Assembly (NCBI RefSeq): GCF_021155775.2
Contig: NC_060232.1
Coordinates: 37,693,089-37,757,088 of the forward strand
Direction of reading: 5' to 3'
DNA from: Neodiprion pinetum
Lineage: Eukaryota; Arthropoda; Insecta; Hymenoptera; Diprionidae
DNA: 64,000 bases
Below the pieces are notes generated by a model. That model made no database searches. It was given only the letters and a program-made list of their open reading frames with translations, and had not been told where the DNA came from. A program made the translations under genes and the position numbers. This document shows, piece by piece, positions 27,011 to 40,800 of this stretch. Within the stretch, counting starts at the first letter, position 1, and every line of letters begins with the position of its first letter.

Positions 27011-30000
27011 CCCTCCTAACGAGCTGCTGTCAAAAACGCGGCACGATCGTCAGCTGCTTGGGGTCATTAACACCGTGGTTTTTTTTTTGAAATTTTTTTT
27101 TTTTTTTATTCTTCTTTTCTGATTTTTCATCTTTTTTTTGCTCCTTTGTTTTTTCGAACGTCTTCTTCTAGAGGAAATTCCATGTTTTTTGGAAAGAAGA
27201 AGAAAAAAAATTCCACGTTTCGAATTGTTCGGGAAAAAAATGATCTTGACGATGCGTGTTGATTCGTTTAAAATGTTCCGAGCATACGATGATGAGGGTA
27301 AGAAAAAAAAAAAAAAAATACCGATTTACGAATACGAAAATTAACGTTGTGCCAATCACCGCTTGATTAACGATCGCATTCTCCTCTCGACTACCGAATA
27401 AAAAATTGCTCGTCTCATTTTTAATCGGGCGTACGGTTGGGACAATTATTTTTTCCAACGAGTGCCTACGCGTTTATGGAAAAAGTGACCGACAAGTGTC
27501 ACTGAAGCTGAATTTTGGTTAAATTGAATGAAAAAAATGTCTGTAACGTGTGTGACAACAAAAATTTTAATACACGGAAATAAAATCATTATTTTACTAT
27601 CTTCTTAAACGAAAATTCATGATGCTTGTCCGATTTTGATAGAACAGTAGCTCATTGTATTCCTAGATTAATTCTCTATGGATAGTAGAATTTTGATTTC
27701 AAAATCGTAAGCTTATCACCCGTAAATGATTATAACGATTTTACTTATGCCGCATATTTTTTACAAACTGGCTAGCTCAAGAAGAGAAATCTACCCAAAC
27801 CGATTTGATGAGACTTTATTCGTGAACAAAATTAACCACTTTGCATTGAAATCGGACGAGCTGTACATGAAATGTTTGTGGAAAAAATGATAGAATAATG
27901 TGACGTCTCTGACGATCTTAATAAGAATTAACAGTATTTACTGCAGTTAAAATTTTTTGTTTAAAAATGTTTTTTAGATCCTAGGTACTTATTTTCAACT
28001 ACATATGACTCGATAATCTTCACTTCGGTTACTTTTTTTTCAATTTCTCTCACGTCTTGCTTTTCTTTTGACAAATTTTTCACCCGACTACACGTTTCAC
28101 AAGTTTTTGTGAAACAGCACTGATGGTCTCTCTGTGCAGAGAAGAACCAGACGAATAAATTCATACACACTGACAATTATTAATGTAACAACAAGTTCAC
28201 GTGTACATGCGTAATAAATAACGACACTATAAATCTTGAAAATTTGCACAAAGAATCTCGTTCGAATGTGTAATTCTCGTTGATAAATCTCTTCTGCATG
28301 ATTATGCAGAAGACAGATCGAAATACGTATGCAACAAGCCGGGGGGAAAAAAAAAAAGAAATAAAATAAATAAATCAGAAAAAAGGGAAAAAGAAGAAAG
28401 AATAAAAAAAAAAAGAACAACTTCACCCAACCTAGAAACCCAGTATTCTAAATTTGCACAAGTTTAACAAGATTCTTCAGAACGGTCACGAGTTACTTAT
28501 TCATTTATTCAGACGTTAATTTTACACGCCCGATTTCAAAAAAAGCTAATTCGACCTTATCACGGTAGTCGCATTTCGATGAGTGCAAAACCCGGATGTA
28601 CGTGATGACAAAAATAATGTAAGTGAAAGAAAAAAAGAAAAGTACAGTTGAAAAAGATCGCATTCGCACGATCCGAAACGTAGCGTCAAAATTAAGGAAA
28701 CGAAATGACCGGGGGCAGCGATACCGCAAAAATTGGACTTGGGTGGCGAAAGCAGCGGCCGTGTCATTAGTCCATGCGGACTGGTTTGAGGCAATTCGAA
28801 GACCCCGGGGTGGAGAACGGTAATCGGGCCGGGTAATCACGGATCTTTTTTAATTGGGAGATTAAAAAATAACGCACATTTCCCCCGCCGCCGAGACCGC
28901 ATGAGAATATTCGCGACGATTTGCGAATTTCGCTGCATCCCAGAGGCGGGAAAGAAATTTTTCTTTCGCTAAGTAACGCACGTTTTTTTTATCTATACAA
29001 TGTGCGGTAAATCAGCGGTTGTAAAAGAGGCGAAATATCGTTGTATCTTATTGCAGGACTGTTAAAATCGTCATGCGGCAGTGAAAAATTACGGCTTCTG
29101 TAATCGCGAAACTTCAGCGGCGAATTCACCTCAAGCTACGTGTTTGTTCCTGCAAATTTTTTCCGGCATTTTTACACCGCGAACAAACAAACGTCGCGCT
29201 AATGGATCGAGCTTAAACACACAATTCGCACGGCTCTGATTATATCGTATTAAACGAAATTGGATAGGAATAACATCTTCGCTTCAGTGGTCGTAAATTT
29301 TTTTTCGGGACAGTATAAATCCTCGACATAGGCGTACGTACATCGTTCTACGTTTTAACGCAGCTGCAACGAAACGATTTGGGTTTTGTAATATAACGGA
29401 TATCGGGAATCACGATAATATTAATCCGTAAGATATCGAGAGTTGGATGAAAAAGTAGCAATCGATGCCGAAACTCATTTGCATAAATGGCTAATCGCGC
29501 TAATAGTTTTGTTGAAAAAATATCGCAGCAGGTTACAACGTCTTCATTAGGATAATAATTTCTCGACAGGTTCGGGATAAAATTTTTGCAGCACATGCTT
29601 ATTTTTCAAGTTTTTGAAATCGAAACGTGTCTACATTTCTCTCAGTGTGGGGTGAAAAAATCATCACCGTCGTTGCGAAAACGATAAAATTATTGCGAAC
29701 AAAGTTTGGGTGATCGATTAAGAGTCTGGATAACGCTAATTCAAGCGAGAGTGTGCAGAGAATTAAAAAACAGAAGCGTAGAAGAAAATCCAGGCCATCC
29801 GAGGAAGTTTCCTCCACGTCGGGACTTCCGTCAGGCTTGTCTTCACTGATCTTGCATTTTATGAGCTGAACCAATAATTTTCATTCGAATTATCTCCACC
29901 GCATGTATAACGGCCGATAAATTATCGTTATTGCAGGTTTGCGGATGATTCGCATCACGAGCGTCGCGTCGGCATCGAGTCGAGATATGTTGCAAGAAAA

Positions 30001-32535
30001 ATGACAAAGTGGATCAAGTCGTTGGATAAAAAGCAGTGAAACCATCGTTCGATTTACAATGCAGTTTGTGTAATAAGCGACTCCTACGTAAAATTCTTTT
30101 CGTCGGGAAACTCGTCACCTGAATTTATGCCACGGGTATTTTCTCAACAAGGAGCAAAAAACTACCCGGTACGTGGTTAAATAATTACAAACTCGTTACA
30201 CGTTTTGTCGGGGGTAATTAAAAGCCAACAGGTGAGGTCAATTAGGACGAGTACAAGTGCAACCCTCGCCAACCGACAAAGTGCGGTAGGAAGGAAAAAG
30301 TATCGCGGTGATTTAGCTGGCAAGAAAAGGGAGAAAATCTCCTCGACGTCGAGACGCTGCTAAAGTGGAAAATTGATTCCCGCTAAAAAAACTCATCAAT
30401 TTTCTTTACCGCTGTCTCCGCAGCATCGCGAGAGATTCGACTAATTGAGAATTTCTTTTCGGTCGAAATTTAATCCCCTAATTTTTACCGCTTAAATTTA
30501 TTTATTAAATTTTTTTTAAATTATATGAAATAAAAAAATTGGGGCGAAAGAATAATTTTCGCTTCCTCGATTCGCTTCAGAATTTTAACTCGCGAGTGTA
30601 AATTTTGTTGGGTATTTTTCGAGTCAACGTTTTTACTTTACTTCACACTTTCCGAGTGTCTTAAAAATGTTGGAAATCTTCAACTATCGTTTGTACAATC
30701 TGGGAGTTGTTTTTCAGAAAAACGACGCGTTGATAAGACAGAATCGTTCGCGCCTAATTTTGAAACACTAGATTTAGTTTGAGATAAATTCCGTTCACAC
30801 AAATAATTTACGAAATCTTTTAACAGTTACTTTTCAGTTTCATATACGAAGGGAAATTAAAAACACCGCTTGCTCAACGGGCAGACTCGGTAATTCCTTA
30901 TTTATTGATTCATTAGCCACGACTAGGAATCGGAATTCCAAAAATTAGTGGCATCAAATAATTAAGTCTTTAATTTATGGCGTGGAGAAATTTTTCACAG
31001 AAATCTTAAAGCGACAGCCGACCGTTGATCCATTCGCTACTTATACCAACATTTTTTATTTCAACACAACTCCCTCCGTAACTTTGACCTCGAAATAGAA
31101 ACACTAATTGAGACGATTTTAATTCTACCAAAATATCGCACGCTTCGCTTTCCAGCAGCGAAATATTCGCCAAAGTTTATCCTGTATAATCATCGATCCT
31201 CTGATAATCGCTTTACGAACAGAGAAACTTACGAATAATTCTCTCTCGTTAATTCAGAAATCATTTATCACAAGTTTTTTGCATTTCGGATGGTTGAAAC
31301 CGGTTAGCGTGACTAGATTCGGGCTCTTTTATAATTACACGTGCGATTATCAATTTCCAATCGTGTTAAAATAATTAACCTAGCGAATAGAATAGACGTA
31401 AATATGTAATCATAGAAATCGAAATCGCAAATCGACTTTTCACTCGTCCACGGCAATTTACACTCGCAAAGTCAGCAAACTGGAGAAATACGACTCAAGG
31501 ATAATTCGTTTTTGATTATTATTCACATGCAGAGGTGAGATAATAAAAAGAAGAGAGAGAAAAAAAGAAAAAAAAAAAAAAAATCCTCCACTATTACTAG
31601 AATCGCGGCTCGCCTCAGCGGCTAGAAAATCGCGAGTAAACGTTTTTCACAGTAGTCGTAACGTCCTGATCGCGATCCTTCGGCTCACGGCTCGTTGCCG
31701 CAAGTCCTTAGAAAATCACGTCAAGTGCCAAGATTGCAATTGCAATTCTATCTTATGAACGGCGTCGCGAGTCATCGGATTTTATCACCCTACTCGAGGC
31801 TGTATTTTCATTTCATTAGACCGCACCGGTTGTTCTTCCGTTTCTCGTCGCTGTGTTATTTTCTTACCTGCTTTTTACTCCCGGCTGCACTTTCGTCGAA
31901 AACCGTGTCCGCAGGCTTTGCAATTTCAAAGGGATGCAATCTTCACGTTCGAGCAATAACACTGGCACAAATATTTATCGACCCAATTTTTATCTCCCTA
32001 TTTCTTTGATTTCAATCAGGGGAAAAACAAATCGTCGTTGAATTAATTTTTCAATATTTAATCACCGTACTATTTGTGAATTTAAACACGGGTGTATTTT
32101 TTTCTTTATTCTTTTTAAATCGTCGATTAATTCTTCGTTTGTTGTTTCTTATCGCGTTCTGTGCTTCTTAATTCAGCATATTTTACGCCTGCAATTTTCT
32201 GTTTTTTACGAAGTGGTTTTTTTTTTTTTTACTCAATCCTTTTCTGTTACTTTCTCATCTTTAGCCAATTATTGCGATCGAAATACTTTGATCGAAACTA
32301 TGAACTGCGGTTGAAAATATTTTTTACTCATCAATTAAGATATCTTTGTTAATTTCTGTTTAAAAAGTTTATTTTATTTTCCTCAAATTTTAAAAAACGT
32401 CCATTTGATACCGCCACCTTTTCCTCGTCATGGCGCGAAAACGGATACCGATTTTTTTATATCTCGCAAACGCGAGGCTTGAATCGTGTTGGCGAAAGAC
32501 GTCATCCACGATAAACAAATGGAATTGATAACAAG

Positions 32536-32562
32536 AAAAAAAAAAAAAAAAAAAAAAAAAAA
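32536..32562 (+). repeat. Poly(A) tract of about 27 bases
   Basis: One of the longest homopolymers in the window. I could not identify a retrotransposon body upstream, so it may be a simple homopolymer or an old, unrecognisable retroposed tail. Confidence 0.8.
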
Positions 32563-32829
32563 CGAAGATAAAGAGCCACGATTGAAAACGACAAACGGAT
32601 CAATCAGTCGTTTGTAAAACCGTTGGCATACCCAGAAAAACGAATCCGAGTGAAAACTGTAACCGTCAAATTGAAATAATTAACCAAAAAATCATGGATG
32701 CGTAATTTTCGAGTTGAGAAGTGAAAAGAAAAAAAATGCAAATAAATAAACAGATATCGATGGAAAAAAAAAATCGTTATTTGATTCGTCGCGACCGAAC
32801 TTAATTCAGCAAAAAATCTTCGCTCCCGT

Positions 32830-33140
32830 ACAATTATCGGCAATCGGCGCCTCAAGTTCAAGGCTCCGAAGATCGCCGATTTAGAGGCGCGGGTGATTCG
32901 TGTAAACTGTTCTTCGATCCGCGTGTGCGGCGCAGATTTCTCGGGTAGTTGGAGGAGATTTGCTGGTCCGCACAGTGCGGTGGTCGGGTAGTTTGTGCCG
33001 GGCATCCAAAGCCTCTGCACAACGCGGACGCGGCTCTCGCTCTCTCGCTCTATTTACTATCAAGTTCTCTTTCGCCTCCCTCTCTCTCCCTCCCTCCTTT
33101 GAGACGCCGGCCTCCCATGCAGCCTCGGACTCGACGCTCG
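32830..33140. promoter_or_regulatory. GC-rich island with GAGA-type repeats
   Basis: A CpG-containing island in AT-rich DNA. On the minus strand it reads as clustered GAGAG/GCGAGAG motifs (about 33,035-33,095) followed by GC-rich sequence. This arrangement is common just upstream of insect transcription starts and would suggest transcription to the left. No convincing coding exon follows, so the regulatory role is a guess. Confidence 0.25.
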
Positions 33141-33213
33141 TGTCACGTTATTACCCAAAAACCAGAATTTCTGCAGCCTATCTTAACGAAACGAAATTTC
33201 AAAATTTGGGCCA

Positions 33214-33300
33214 CACTGAGAAAAATTTCATTCGTCGTGATAACTAGAAAAATTGAGTAAGACAGGTATCGATAACCGGAATTAAAAATTTCTCTCAGTG
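33214..33300. mobile_element. CACTGAG-ended MITE, 87-bp miniature copy
   Basis: It starts CACTGAGAAAAATTT and ends with its near-perfect inverse AAATTTCTCTCAGTG. The inside keeps only the left block (AACTAGAAAAATTGAGTAAG, CAGGTATCG) joined to the right block (ATAACCGGAATTAAAAA) of the longer copies at 16,466 and 59,304. It therefore looks like an internal deletion derivative that still has both ends. Confidence 0.8.
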
Positions 33301-34355
33301 ATAAAGGAAGATTGACTACTATAAATGTTTTATCGGAATTTTTAACTATTTTACTACCCGACGATTGTACTATTATAATTGAAAATTTCAATCTTCGCGA
33401 AACTTATTTGCCTGAGAATTCGTGCAGTGTAAAAAATTGATGAAAACCGAAGAGACCCAGTGAAAATTGATCGTTTAGTGTGAACGCGATTTCTGGTTTT
33501 CATACGCACGTGCATGGATTGGTATAAAATATTTTAGAACAATTGTAGATCGTACTTTTCATTTCTTTCAATAATTTCAATTGCAGATGTTACATCCGAT
33601 CGAATTTCACTTTTATTTTCATAAGCACGTATAACGCATTTCGTACGTACTCGTGACATCACACGGTACATTTTTCAAACTGTACGTGTGTCAGTTTGAA
33701 CTTTGTTTCAAATTCAAAGAGATAACGCGTAACCAAATCATTCTTTCCGAAGCTAGAAACATATGAAACGAAAACAAAAAATCTATGGCGATTGGATTGG
33801 TTACTTTCTCTTTCTTTTTTTTTTTTTTTGAGGTAATCCCAAAATTTGTACTCAACACTAGTAAAAGAATAATTAGTTTTGGAAAAATATATTTGAAACC
33901 GTGGCTACGATGAATTCTTTCGCGTGAATTGAAACTAAGCGATCGATATTGTTTCCTGTACAGGTACATATTATTATACTTCTATAATTAGTTTTTTGAA
34001 AAGTTGTCAATCCTCGTCAACGTTTGAAAGATGTATAGGTAATCAATCACTTCCGGGATGATCTTTTTTTTTTTTTACTTTACTTAGATTGCCTTTTCGT
34101 GCTTGGATTGGCATTTAATTTTTATTATTTTTATTTTTTTTTTTTCCATCCTCTCTCACCTTTCTTATTACTAGTCTGAAGTGGAAAATGCATACCTATA
34201 TGTTATATCATAGAAGCGGATGTTCGCGCTAACAAAGTATATACATGTATGTATAGATATATATATATAAAAAGTCGATAGACACGGACTATCTTGTTTG
34301 CTGAGTAAATTTTATCTATCATGTTATAATATAAATGTATATAATATGTACGTAT

Positions 34356-34405
34356 ACACACACACACACACACACACACATATGCATATATATATATATA
34401 TATAT
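34356..34405 (+). repeat. (CA)n followed by (TA)n microsatellite
   Basis: A CA run (34,356-34,380) passes through ATGC into a TA run (34,387-34,405). Confidence 0.9.
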
Positions 34406-34616
34406 TTTCAATATATAATTATTCAGAAAACACGTCTCCAACTTCTCTCAGCGTGCTGACGGAATTTATCTCATTACCTATAGCGTAAAAAATGTCGGCG
34501 ATGATTCTACCTGAATCTCTTCGTAGGATAGGCGATCCGGAATGTCCCGTTTCAATGATCATCTCCATTTAAATTTATTTCTTATTCTATGTTTGTGTGT
34601 TTTTTCTTTATTTTCC

Positions 34617-34639
34617 TCTCTCTCTCTCTCTCTCTCTTG
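34617..34639 (+). repeat. (TC)n microsatellite
   Basis: An uninterrupted CT dinucleotide run of about 11 units, in the upstream part of an unsupported open frame. Confidence 0.9.
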
Positions 34640-37479
34640 CTTCTTCGTTTTTTGTTAATATTTTATCTCATCTCTCTTTTCCGCATAATATGTAATGTAA
34701 CCAGTCTCATCGATCCGACTGACGCGACGATCATTCGTAGTGCGGCATATGAATTGCGTTTGGCCCCCTGCACAAAAATACCGGCGGTATCTCAGAGACT
34801 GGGAATAAATTTGAGAAACAGTAGTTTAATTGAAAAAATATTTAAAAACAGTTTACAGAAAAGAAACAACCACTCGCATTCGATATTTTGGATGTCGAAT
34901 TTTTGTGGATCTTCACTGGATCAGAAACGAAAGTTCCCAATTTTATTTGTAAATTTCCATTTTTGTATTACTTGTTTGCAATCCGCTGAATTCCTCCGAT
35001 TCGATTATCTTTTCAACCGACTCAAAAAAATCGGTGACAAATTCGAGAAATGCTTTTTTCGCGGCAAATTAATTTATGAAAAGATTGAACTAAATACTTT
35101 AAAACTGTCACACAGCTTTTTAATGACGTGAAAATTTACACATAGCTCGTAAAAAAAGAATTGCAGGCTACGAGGTAATGTCAAAAATATAACAAAAACC
35201 TGATATTCGTCACCTGCGTAAACTCGTTCGCATTGAAATAATTATGAGATTTTGTTGAAGCTACGGTTACACGTGTTGCATAAAATTCCGCAAAGGATTT
35301 TGGACGCGACGAGCTGGCGACTCGAGGATCAAGCCCGGAGTCAGGCAAACGTTTCGGAATGTAAATAAGCTCCTAAATTTTCTTTCTAGACGCGTCCTTG
35401 CGGCCTTGCCGCAGGGAAATACAGTTACAAAGAAGATTGCACGCGTGGTCGAGATTTTGGCTTAATGGAATAAGATTTTGGCTTCTGCAGTGAGTGACCA
35501 CGGTTGAAATTGCATTTCATGCCTCGACAGTTTAGCACTTGATAGCGAGTGAAATCTCGGCAAAAGCCGAGGCGATTGCCTTGTACGTCATACGAGAGGT
35601 CTGGTAGCGGTGCAAACTGCATATTACATCTCAACTCCCTGCGGCAATCAAAAATTATCGCTAATTGTAAAGATATCTCCGTGTTTTTTACGACTCGATA
35701 TATTCTCTTGTGGTACACAGTCGTCGTATTTCTTCAACACGCCAAAATAAAGACAACAAACCGAAATTTCCTTGCGCTCGATCTTCGCGAAGGACTAATT
35801 AAGCAACCCGTTCGTTATCACTTTTTGACCAAAATGGACTCGTTTCAAGGTGAAAGCAATTACAACCTCTACAGAACATCGAAATGAAAATCGTACGTAG
35901 TACTTCTCTCTCGTTCATTTTTAACGAGGTGTAAAGTGATCTTGCATTACCTTGGTCCAACGTTTACAATGTCTCGACAGTAATTTTTTATCCATTTCAA
36001 CGGTCTTTGAGTCCCGTTAACGATTCGACATTCAACACGTTTCTATGAAAGTCTTCAGCAATTTCGTTTCAGACGGATTTTCGTGATGGATCGTGAACGA
36101 TCCTTGAGTTCGTGTAATAATTTGATTGGCAATTTTGAATGAAAAAATATTCAAAAAATTGCGGTTATCCGTTCGCAACTGAAACGGAGAATCTCTTACG
36201 TGGCTGCCGAGAAGTCGTCGAGGAATAATCGACGCCTCGGCAAGTCTTCTTCAATTGCTCGAGGACAGGTAGGTACTGCTGTAGAGGTATAAGTCCTCAA
36301 GACCGTAATATATAAGATGAAAATCTCTGCGACAGATTGTTGAGCTCGGATATAAGTGCGCGTGTCGTGTGATAATATAACCAACGACCATGGCCTGAAC
36401 CATGGCCATGCCATGAACGGCCAACATGTGGCGAGGATACCATCTGTCTAGGAAGTGACCACAACTCGCAACGAAGCCTCGAAGCAAACTGCGCCTCGGG
36501 ATTGCGTTTGCGCACCTCGCTCATCGTTAGCGAGCTTCGATACCTTCGGCTGGAATCGAAGGTCTGGTTCGATGCGGATCATTCGAAAGCTTTTCCAGCT
36601 ATCGAGAGAAGCTTCTTTCCAAAGTCACCACGTTCCAATTTCCCTGACGGTTATGGCAGTTTAACAGTCTCCGCTAAGACGCCGACTCACTTCACGCGCA
36701 GATATTACTCCAACTGTAGGATAAATGGATCGCAACAATCTGCATGCGAAGACTTCAGTGATGCGTGATTTAAGAGTTCGCCGGTGAGGTGAGCAATCAT
36801 CGTCCCTCTGTAAGATGTATTTATAATAAGGCAATGAATTTTCTCGAAGCTGTGAAGCGATTCCGCTCAGGTTGTTGCACGGAGTGGATTAGTAGATTAC
36901 AGTGTAATGGATAGAGTTACGGAGGCTGCAGAGCCACGAGACGTGGACGTATGTTTGTGGTGGCATCGCCTTGCCCAAGCTCGGATGACGATCGTCGCGT
37001 TTCAGTGAGAGAATCTCAGGCTCGTTTGGATTTACGATGACATTTATTAGTCTGCCTGACAGTCTCGTCCGTGTGTCGAGGTGGTGTAGATACGGTCGTG
37101 TGTACATTTCACCCACCGGTTCCTTTCCGCGTTTGTGAGTGGCTACTTTTCAACGCTGCTGGTAACGCGTCGCGGGCCGAATAAATTCCTGATATTTTTT
37201 GGAGATTCTTCGTCGCGAGTCTTGCCCGAACTGACTCCTCGCCATTACCACGTCCGTGATATCATACATGGACACTAACGTCCAGCCATCCTCGTATCGG
37301 CTCGTGCGTACATGTCTTTGCCTCTTCGAAGCTCGTCGTGGTTATTATACAAAACCCCGTTGTGGGTCAACGCTCGCACCTGCAGGTAGCAGCTCTCCGT
37401 AACCACGTTCACCGACACCTTCCAACACCAAGACCGAGGTCTGCGACATCGTGCGAGGTGCGCTATGGACGACATTGTA

Positions 37480-37877
37480 CCGGAACAATATCTTGACACT
37501 TGAAAATCAACCGCGCGTGCGCCGAGTAATTCGATCTCATTGGTCGGCCAAATCTTCCCGCGGCGATATTTTTGTCTGCGATGCAGGCGGGCCAACCTAC
37601 GCAAAATGTGTGCGTTTGAATTTTCAAAGAGCGTAAGCGTTGAATTCCGACCGTTCTTCGAAGAATCAACTTTTCGACCCGATAACAAATGCTTCCCAAA
37701 CCCTTCCGAGTCATTGCCTCGATTATTTGAGATTCTAACCTCGAAAATTCGTATCAACTACAACGCCGCCGGAAACAAAGTTTGACGGCTGAAAACTCGG
37801 GATGGCCAGCCTGCGCGAACAGCAGATAAAACTCGCGCATGCGCGGTTGATTTCCAAGTTTCAAGAAATTCTCCCGT
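37480..37877 (+). mobile_element. TA-flanked 0.4-kb MITE, copy C
   Basis: 398 bp in the same orientation as the copies at 230 and 18,967, flanked by TA on both sides. The left end is CCGGAACAATATCTTGACAC and the right end finishes AAGAAATTCTCCCGT, so both tips have point changes. The NRF-1-like sites are kept: 37,513-37,522 as GCGCGTGCGC and 37,835-37,844 as GCGCATGCGC. ATTGGT follows the left one. Long open frames here run across the element boundary into flanking DNA and are not taken as genes. Confidence 0.87.
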
Positions 37878-40800
37878 TATGTATATTGTATATACGAATT
37901 GTGGACTGATCCAAAAACTTTTCGTTGTTTCTTAAGAGAAGTGAAAAATGGAACAACTGCTGTTGTAGGTCTAGAATTTACACTCCCATCTGCACCCGTC
38001 GATACTGTAAGGTTGTAGACATCTGTGACGTTGAATGAAATGGCGCTATGATTAGCCTCTCGGTTGGCTGATAAATTCACGTTTTTGTACCGTCGGTCAT
38101 GTGTTCACTTGCTCGATAAACAATTCATCGTCACAGTTCGGTATAAGTTATTTTCATACAACGATTTAAAGCTCGTTATTAGAAATATATATTCAAGTTC
38201 TCCGATATGCATCTGTGATTCAGACTGATTCTAATCTTATACATATAAATACATGCGGCATTCGCCGAGAATCGCGAATTCGTTTCAGAGGATAAATTCA
38301 ACATAGCAATATATGTCGATAAAGTAAGAATATCTTGATTAGTCTTGTCGTGATAAAACTAATCCTTATGGTAATTTAGATTATTTATGGATATCATCGT
38401 ACATCGTTAAGTGGATTGATTTTGTTTTGACCGACGAATGTTTACCGATTTCTTAATGACAAATTCTTTCGCTATAAACAAATATTATGACATCTTCTGT
38501 ATTTTTGATCAAGGTAATTTATGACCATTCCGTGAACGCGTTTAGGGTGCAAGATCGCTGAGAATTCAGAGCTCAATAACTCTTTAACCTCACGAATAAA
38601 CCATTGTTGGTGAAATGATAGAGCTGAGAACTGAAAACCGAAAATTCGAAGATTCGATAGTGGTTTTGAGATAATTCGAAACTACTTTTGAATGAGATTA
38701 TCGTAACGTATTACCGAGCTTGATTAGATTGCGAATTATGTGGCGTTCGTGGTAATTGCTAAATTCACTGCAGCCCATCGAGATCAAAGGAAAATTACGC
38801 CAGGCGATTAGACCGCGCAAGTGGCAAACTTCACTACCGACATCTCCGTAAATTTACACTTTAATTGGCGATTATCAAGTTTTACAAATCACGGCCGTTT
38901 TATTCATTGCATCGCTGCTGCACTTGCGGATTCCATTAATTACATTTATTTTTTGTTCTTCGTCGTTTTTTTTTTATTTTTCTCAGATATTCGTTGATTG
39001 ATTGAATAATCCTTCAGTGAATCGAGCCCCGGTGATCCTTGAATTCTGCCGGTTAAATTTTTTCACGTAATCCGTCAAGAGTAAGAATTACTTATGCGTA
39101 TTTACTGCACGTGCTTGTTATCACTTTCGATTATCCCGCGTCTCGTAAACGTTTCGTTGTTCATAACAAATTCCAGAAGTTTTTGCCCGATCAATTACAC
39201 CGACGAGAAAGGTATCCCTTGTCGATCTCTCCGATTTGATTTAATTGAGGAAACGTAATTTTCTCATTTAAATAAAAAAAAAATCCCCCTTAAAGTGTTT
39301 AATGGCCGATAAAAACAAATAAATATCGCTTAGTCTTTAGTTTATCATAAAATATTACAAAAGAAACGAAATCGAAGAAATCCACCTGAGATACATTCCT
39401 CGTGAAAAACTCTCCAGAACAAAACGATTTTTCCGGTAAATTCAGCGTCTGCTTTCCTGCCATGGGATATTTAGCATGCATTTTCACTTGTCTCACATTA
39501 TGCACTCAAGAAGTGAAAACGTGGAGCCCTGAAGGACCCGTTTAGCCTTTGACCCCGTGAACGATGGTGCAGGATATCGTGCGAGATCGCCTCCAGCGAT
39601 GCAGACTTGGGATACCTCAATAGCCAATTTTGGTTTAACAATAAGACGCGGAGTCTACCGGCATTAAAAGCACCTGCGCGTGTGTTGCACTGTCCTGGAA
39701 GCAGCGTTGCAGCGCAGCTAAATAAGGACACTGCATAAATCCAACACTGCAGAGGAGTGAATAACTCTTCGGGAGGCCCTGATCTCAGGGAGCGCAAAGT
39801 CCATCTTCATTCGCAGGACTGATGCGAATACGCGTCGTCGGTTGATGTATTCGAGGAATTTCGTCTCGAGAGAACCATTTCCAAAACCACAGTGGTCGGA
39901 TCACTGGATCAGGATTACGGTAGTCTCGATGGCCTCGTGACGTAGCAACGCTGATGGATAAGAGCGAAATTTTTTGCCACTCTCTATTTGCCAGAGCGTC
40001 GATTTTGCGTTGCGTAACTTACGTAAAGCAGACGCGATCGGTAGCTGGGGATTTTTTGGTGTCGTCGTTTTTTTTTTTCTCCTCTCTTTATTCCTTTTAC
40101 ATCCAAAACGTGGCATGAAATATGTTTGAACTCTCATCTCGCTGCTGCGCTGTACACACGTGTAATTATACCTGCTGTACACGAGATGAGTAGGAATATA
40201 CACACGATCCATTCCGTGCTTTATACACTGCTGTACAGCATTAATCGATCTCGAAACGCTCGGTGTTATACTAACGGAATCGCACATACGATGGACGGAT
40301 GATTCGTCAACACGATTTATATCTGCCATTTGGTAACTCGAGTGTATTATTCATGTGTTTGCATTGATTCGAGAGTACGATGAACGCCTGGATGAACACA
40401 CCTGCCAACCGATTGTCAGGGGGCAATAATTCCAACGCATTGCACATTCGTATTGGAAAGGTGTACGGACGGGCAAACAAGATATTTGCGTTGAAAAAAC
40501 TTGGGAGTGAGCTTCCAGTCTCAAGTTAAACAGATTTCATACTTTCGACACGCTCGCTCATTCCGCCACTTATAATCATTCCAGCCAATTATCAACAAGC
40601 AGATATTACACCTCGAATTTTACGCGTTCCGAGTCGGGGCGCGGCTGCTTTTGCTAAACCCACGTACCTACGGATTTTACGTGAAAGTAAATGAAAGGCG
40701 TGTGTCTAGTTAAGCATCCAGTGACTCGTTCACGCAGTGGACCGTGATGATAGCCTGCTGCTCAAAGCTCGTAACGGTCTCATAGAGTGGCTTCCGAGAC

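Larger units (their letters stand above)
21846..33213. other. Long stretch with no recognisable gene
   Basis: Mostly AT-rich with long A or T tracts and microsatellites. Two higher-GC, CpG-containing islands (26,590-27,010 and 32,830-33,140) stand out and are listed separately. Nothing else is supported as a coding exon or RNA gene. Confidence 0.45.
33301..37479. other. No gene recognised
   Basis: The first part is AT-rich with CA/TA and CT microsatellites; from about 35,300 the composition becomes more balanced. A 180-codon plus-strand open frame (34,589-35,131) starts inside the CT microsatellite and has no family motif. A minus-strand frame at 36,251-36,487 has a hydrophobic stretch but no identifiable partner exons. 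Confidence 0.45.

Noticed and set aside
29634..29650. Possible further end of the CACTGAG-type MITE (TTTCTCTCAGTG)
   Set aside because: No opposite end or internal blocks of the family are nearby, so it may be chance.
29599..29874. Minus-strand frame with an acidic segment after an acceptor-like TTCAG
   Set aside because: No matching donor or partner exon and no recognisable family; too weak to call.
34589..35131. 180-codon plus-strand open frame, the longest in the desert
   Set aside because: It starts inside a CT microsatellite, has no recognisable domain, and its composition matches the AT-rich surroundings.
37275..37757. 160-codon minus-strand open frame
   Set aside because: Most of it runs through the MITE at 37,480-37,877 and continues into flanking DNA; the element is non-coding.
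39901..40329. 142-codon minus-strand frame
   Set aside because: No domain, low-complexity Lys/Thr run in the middle and no splice context.
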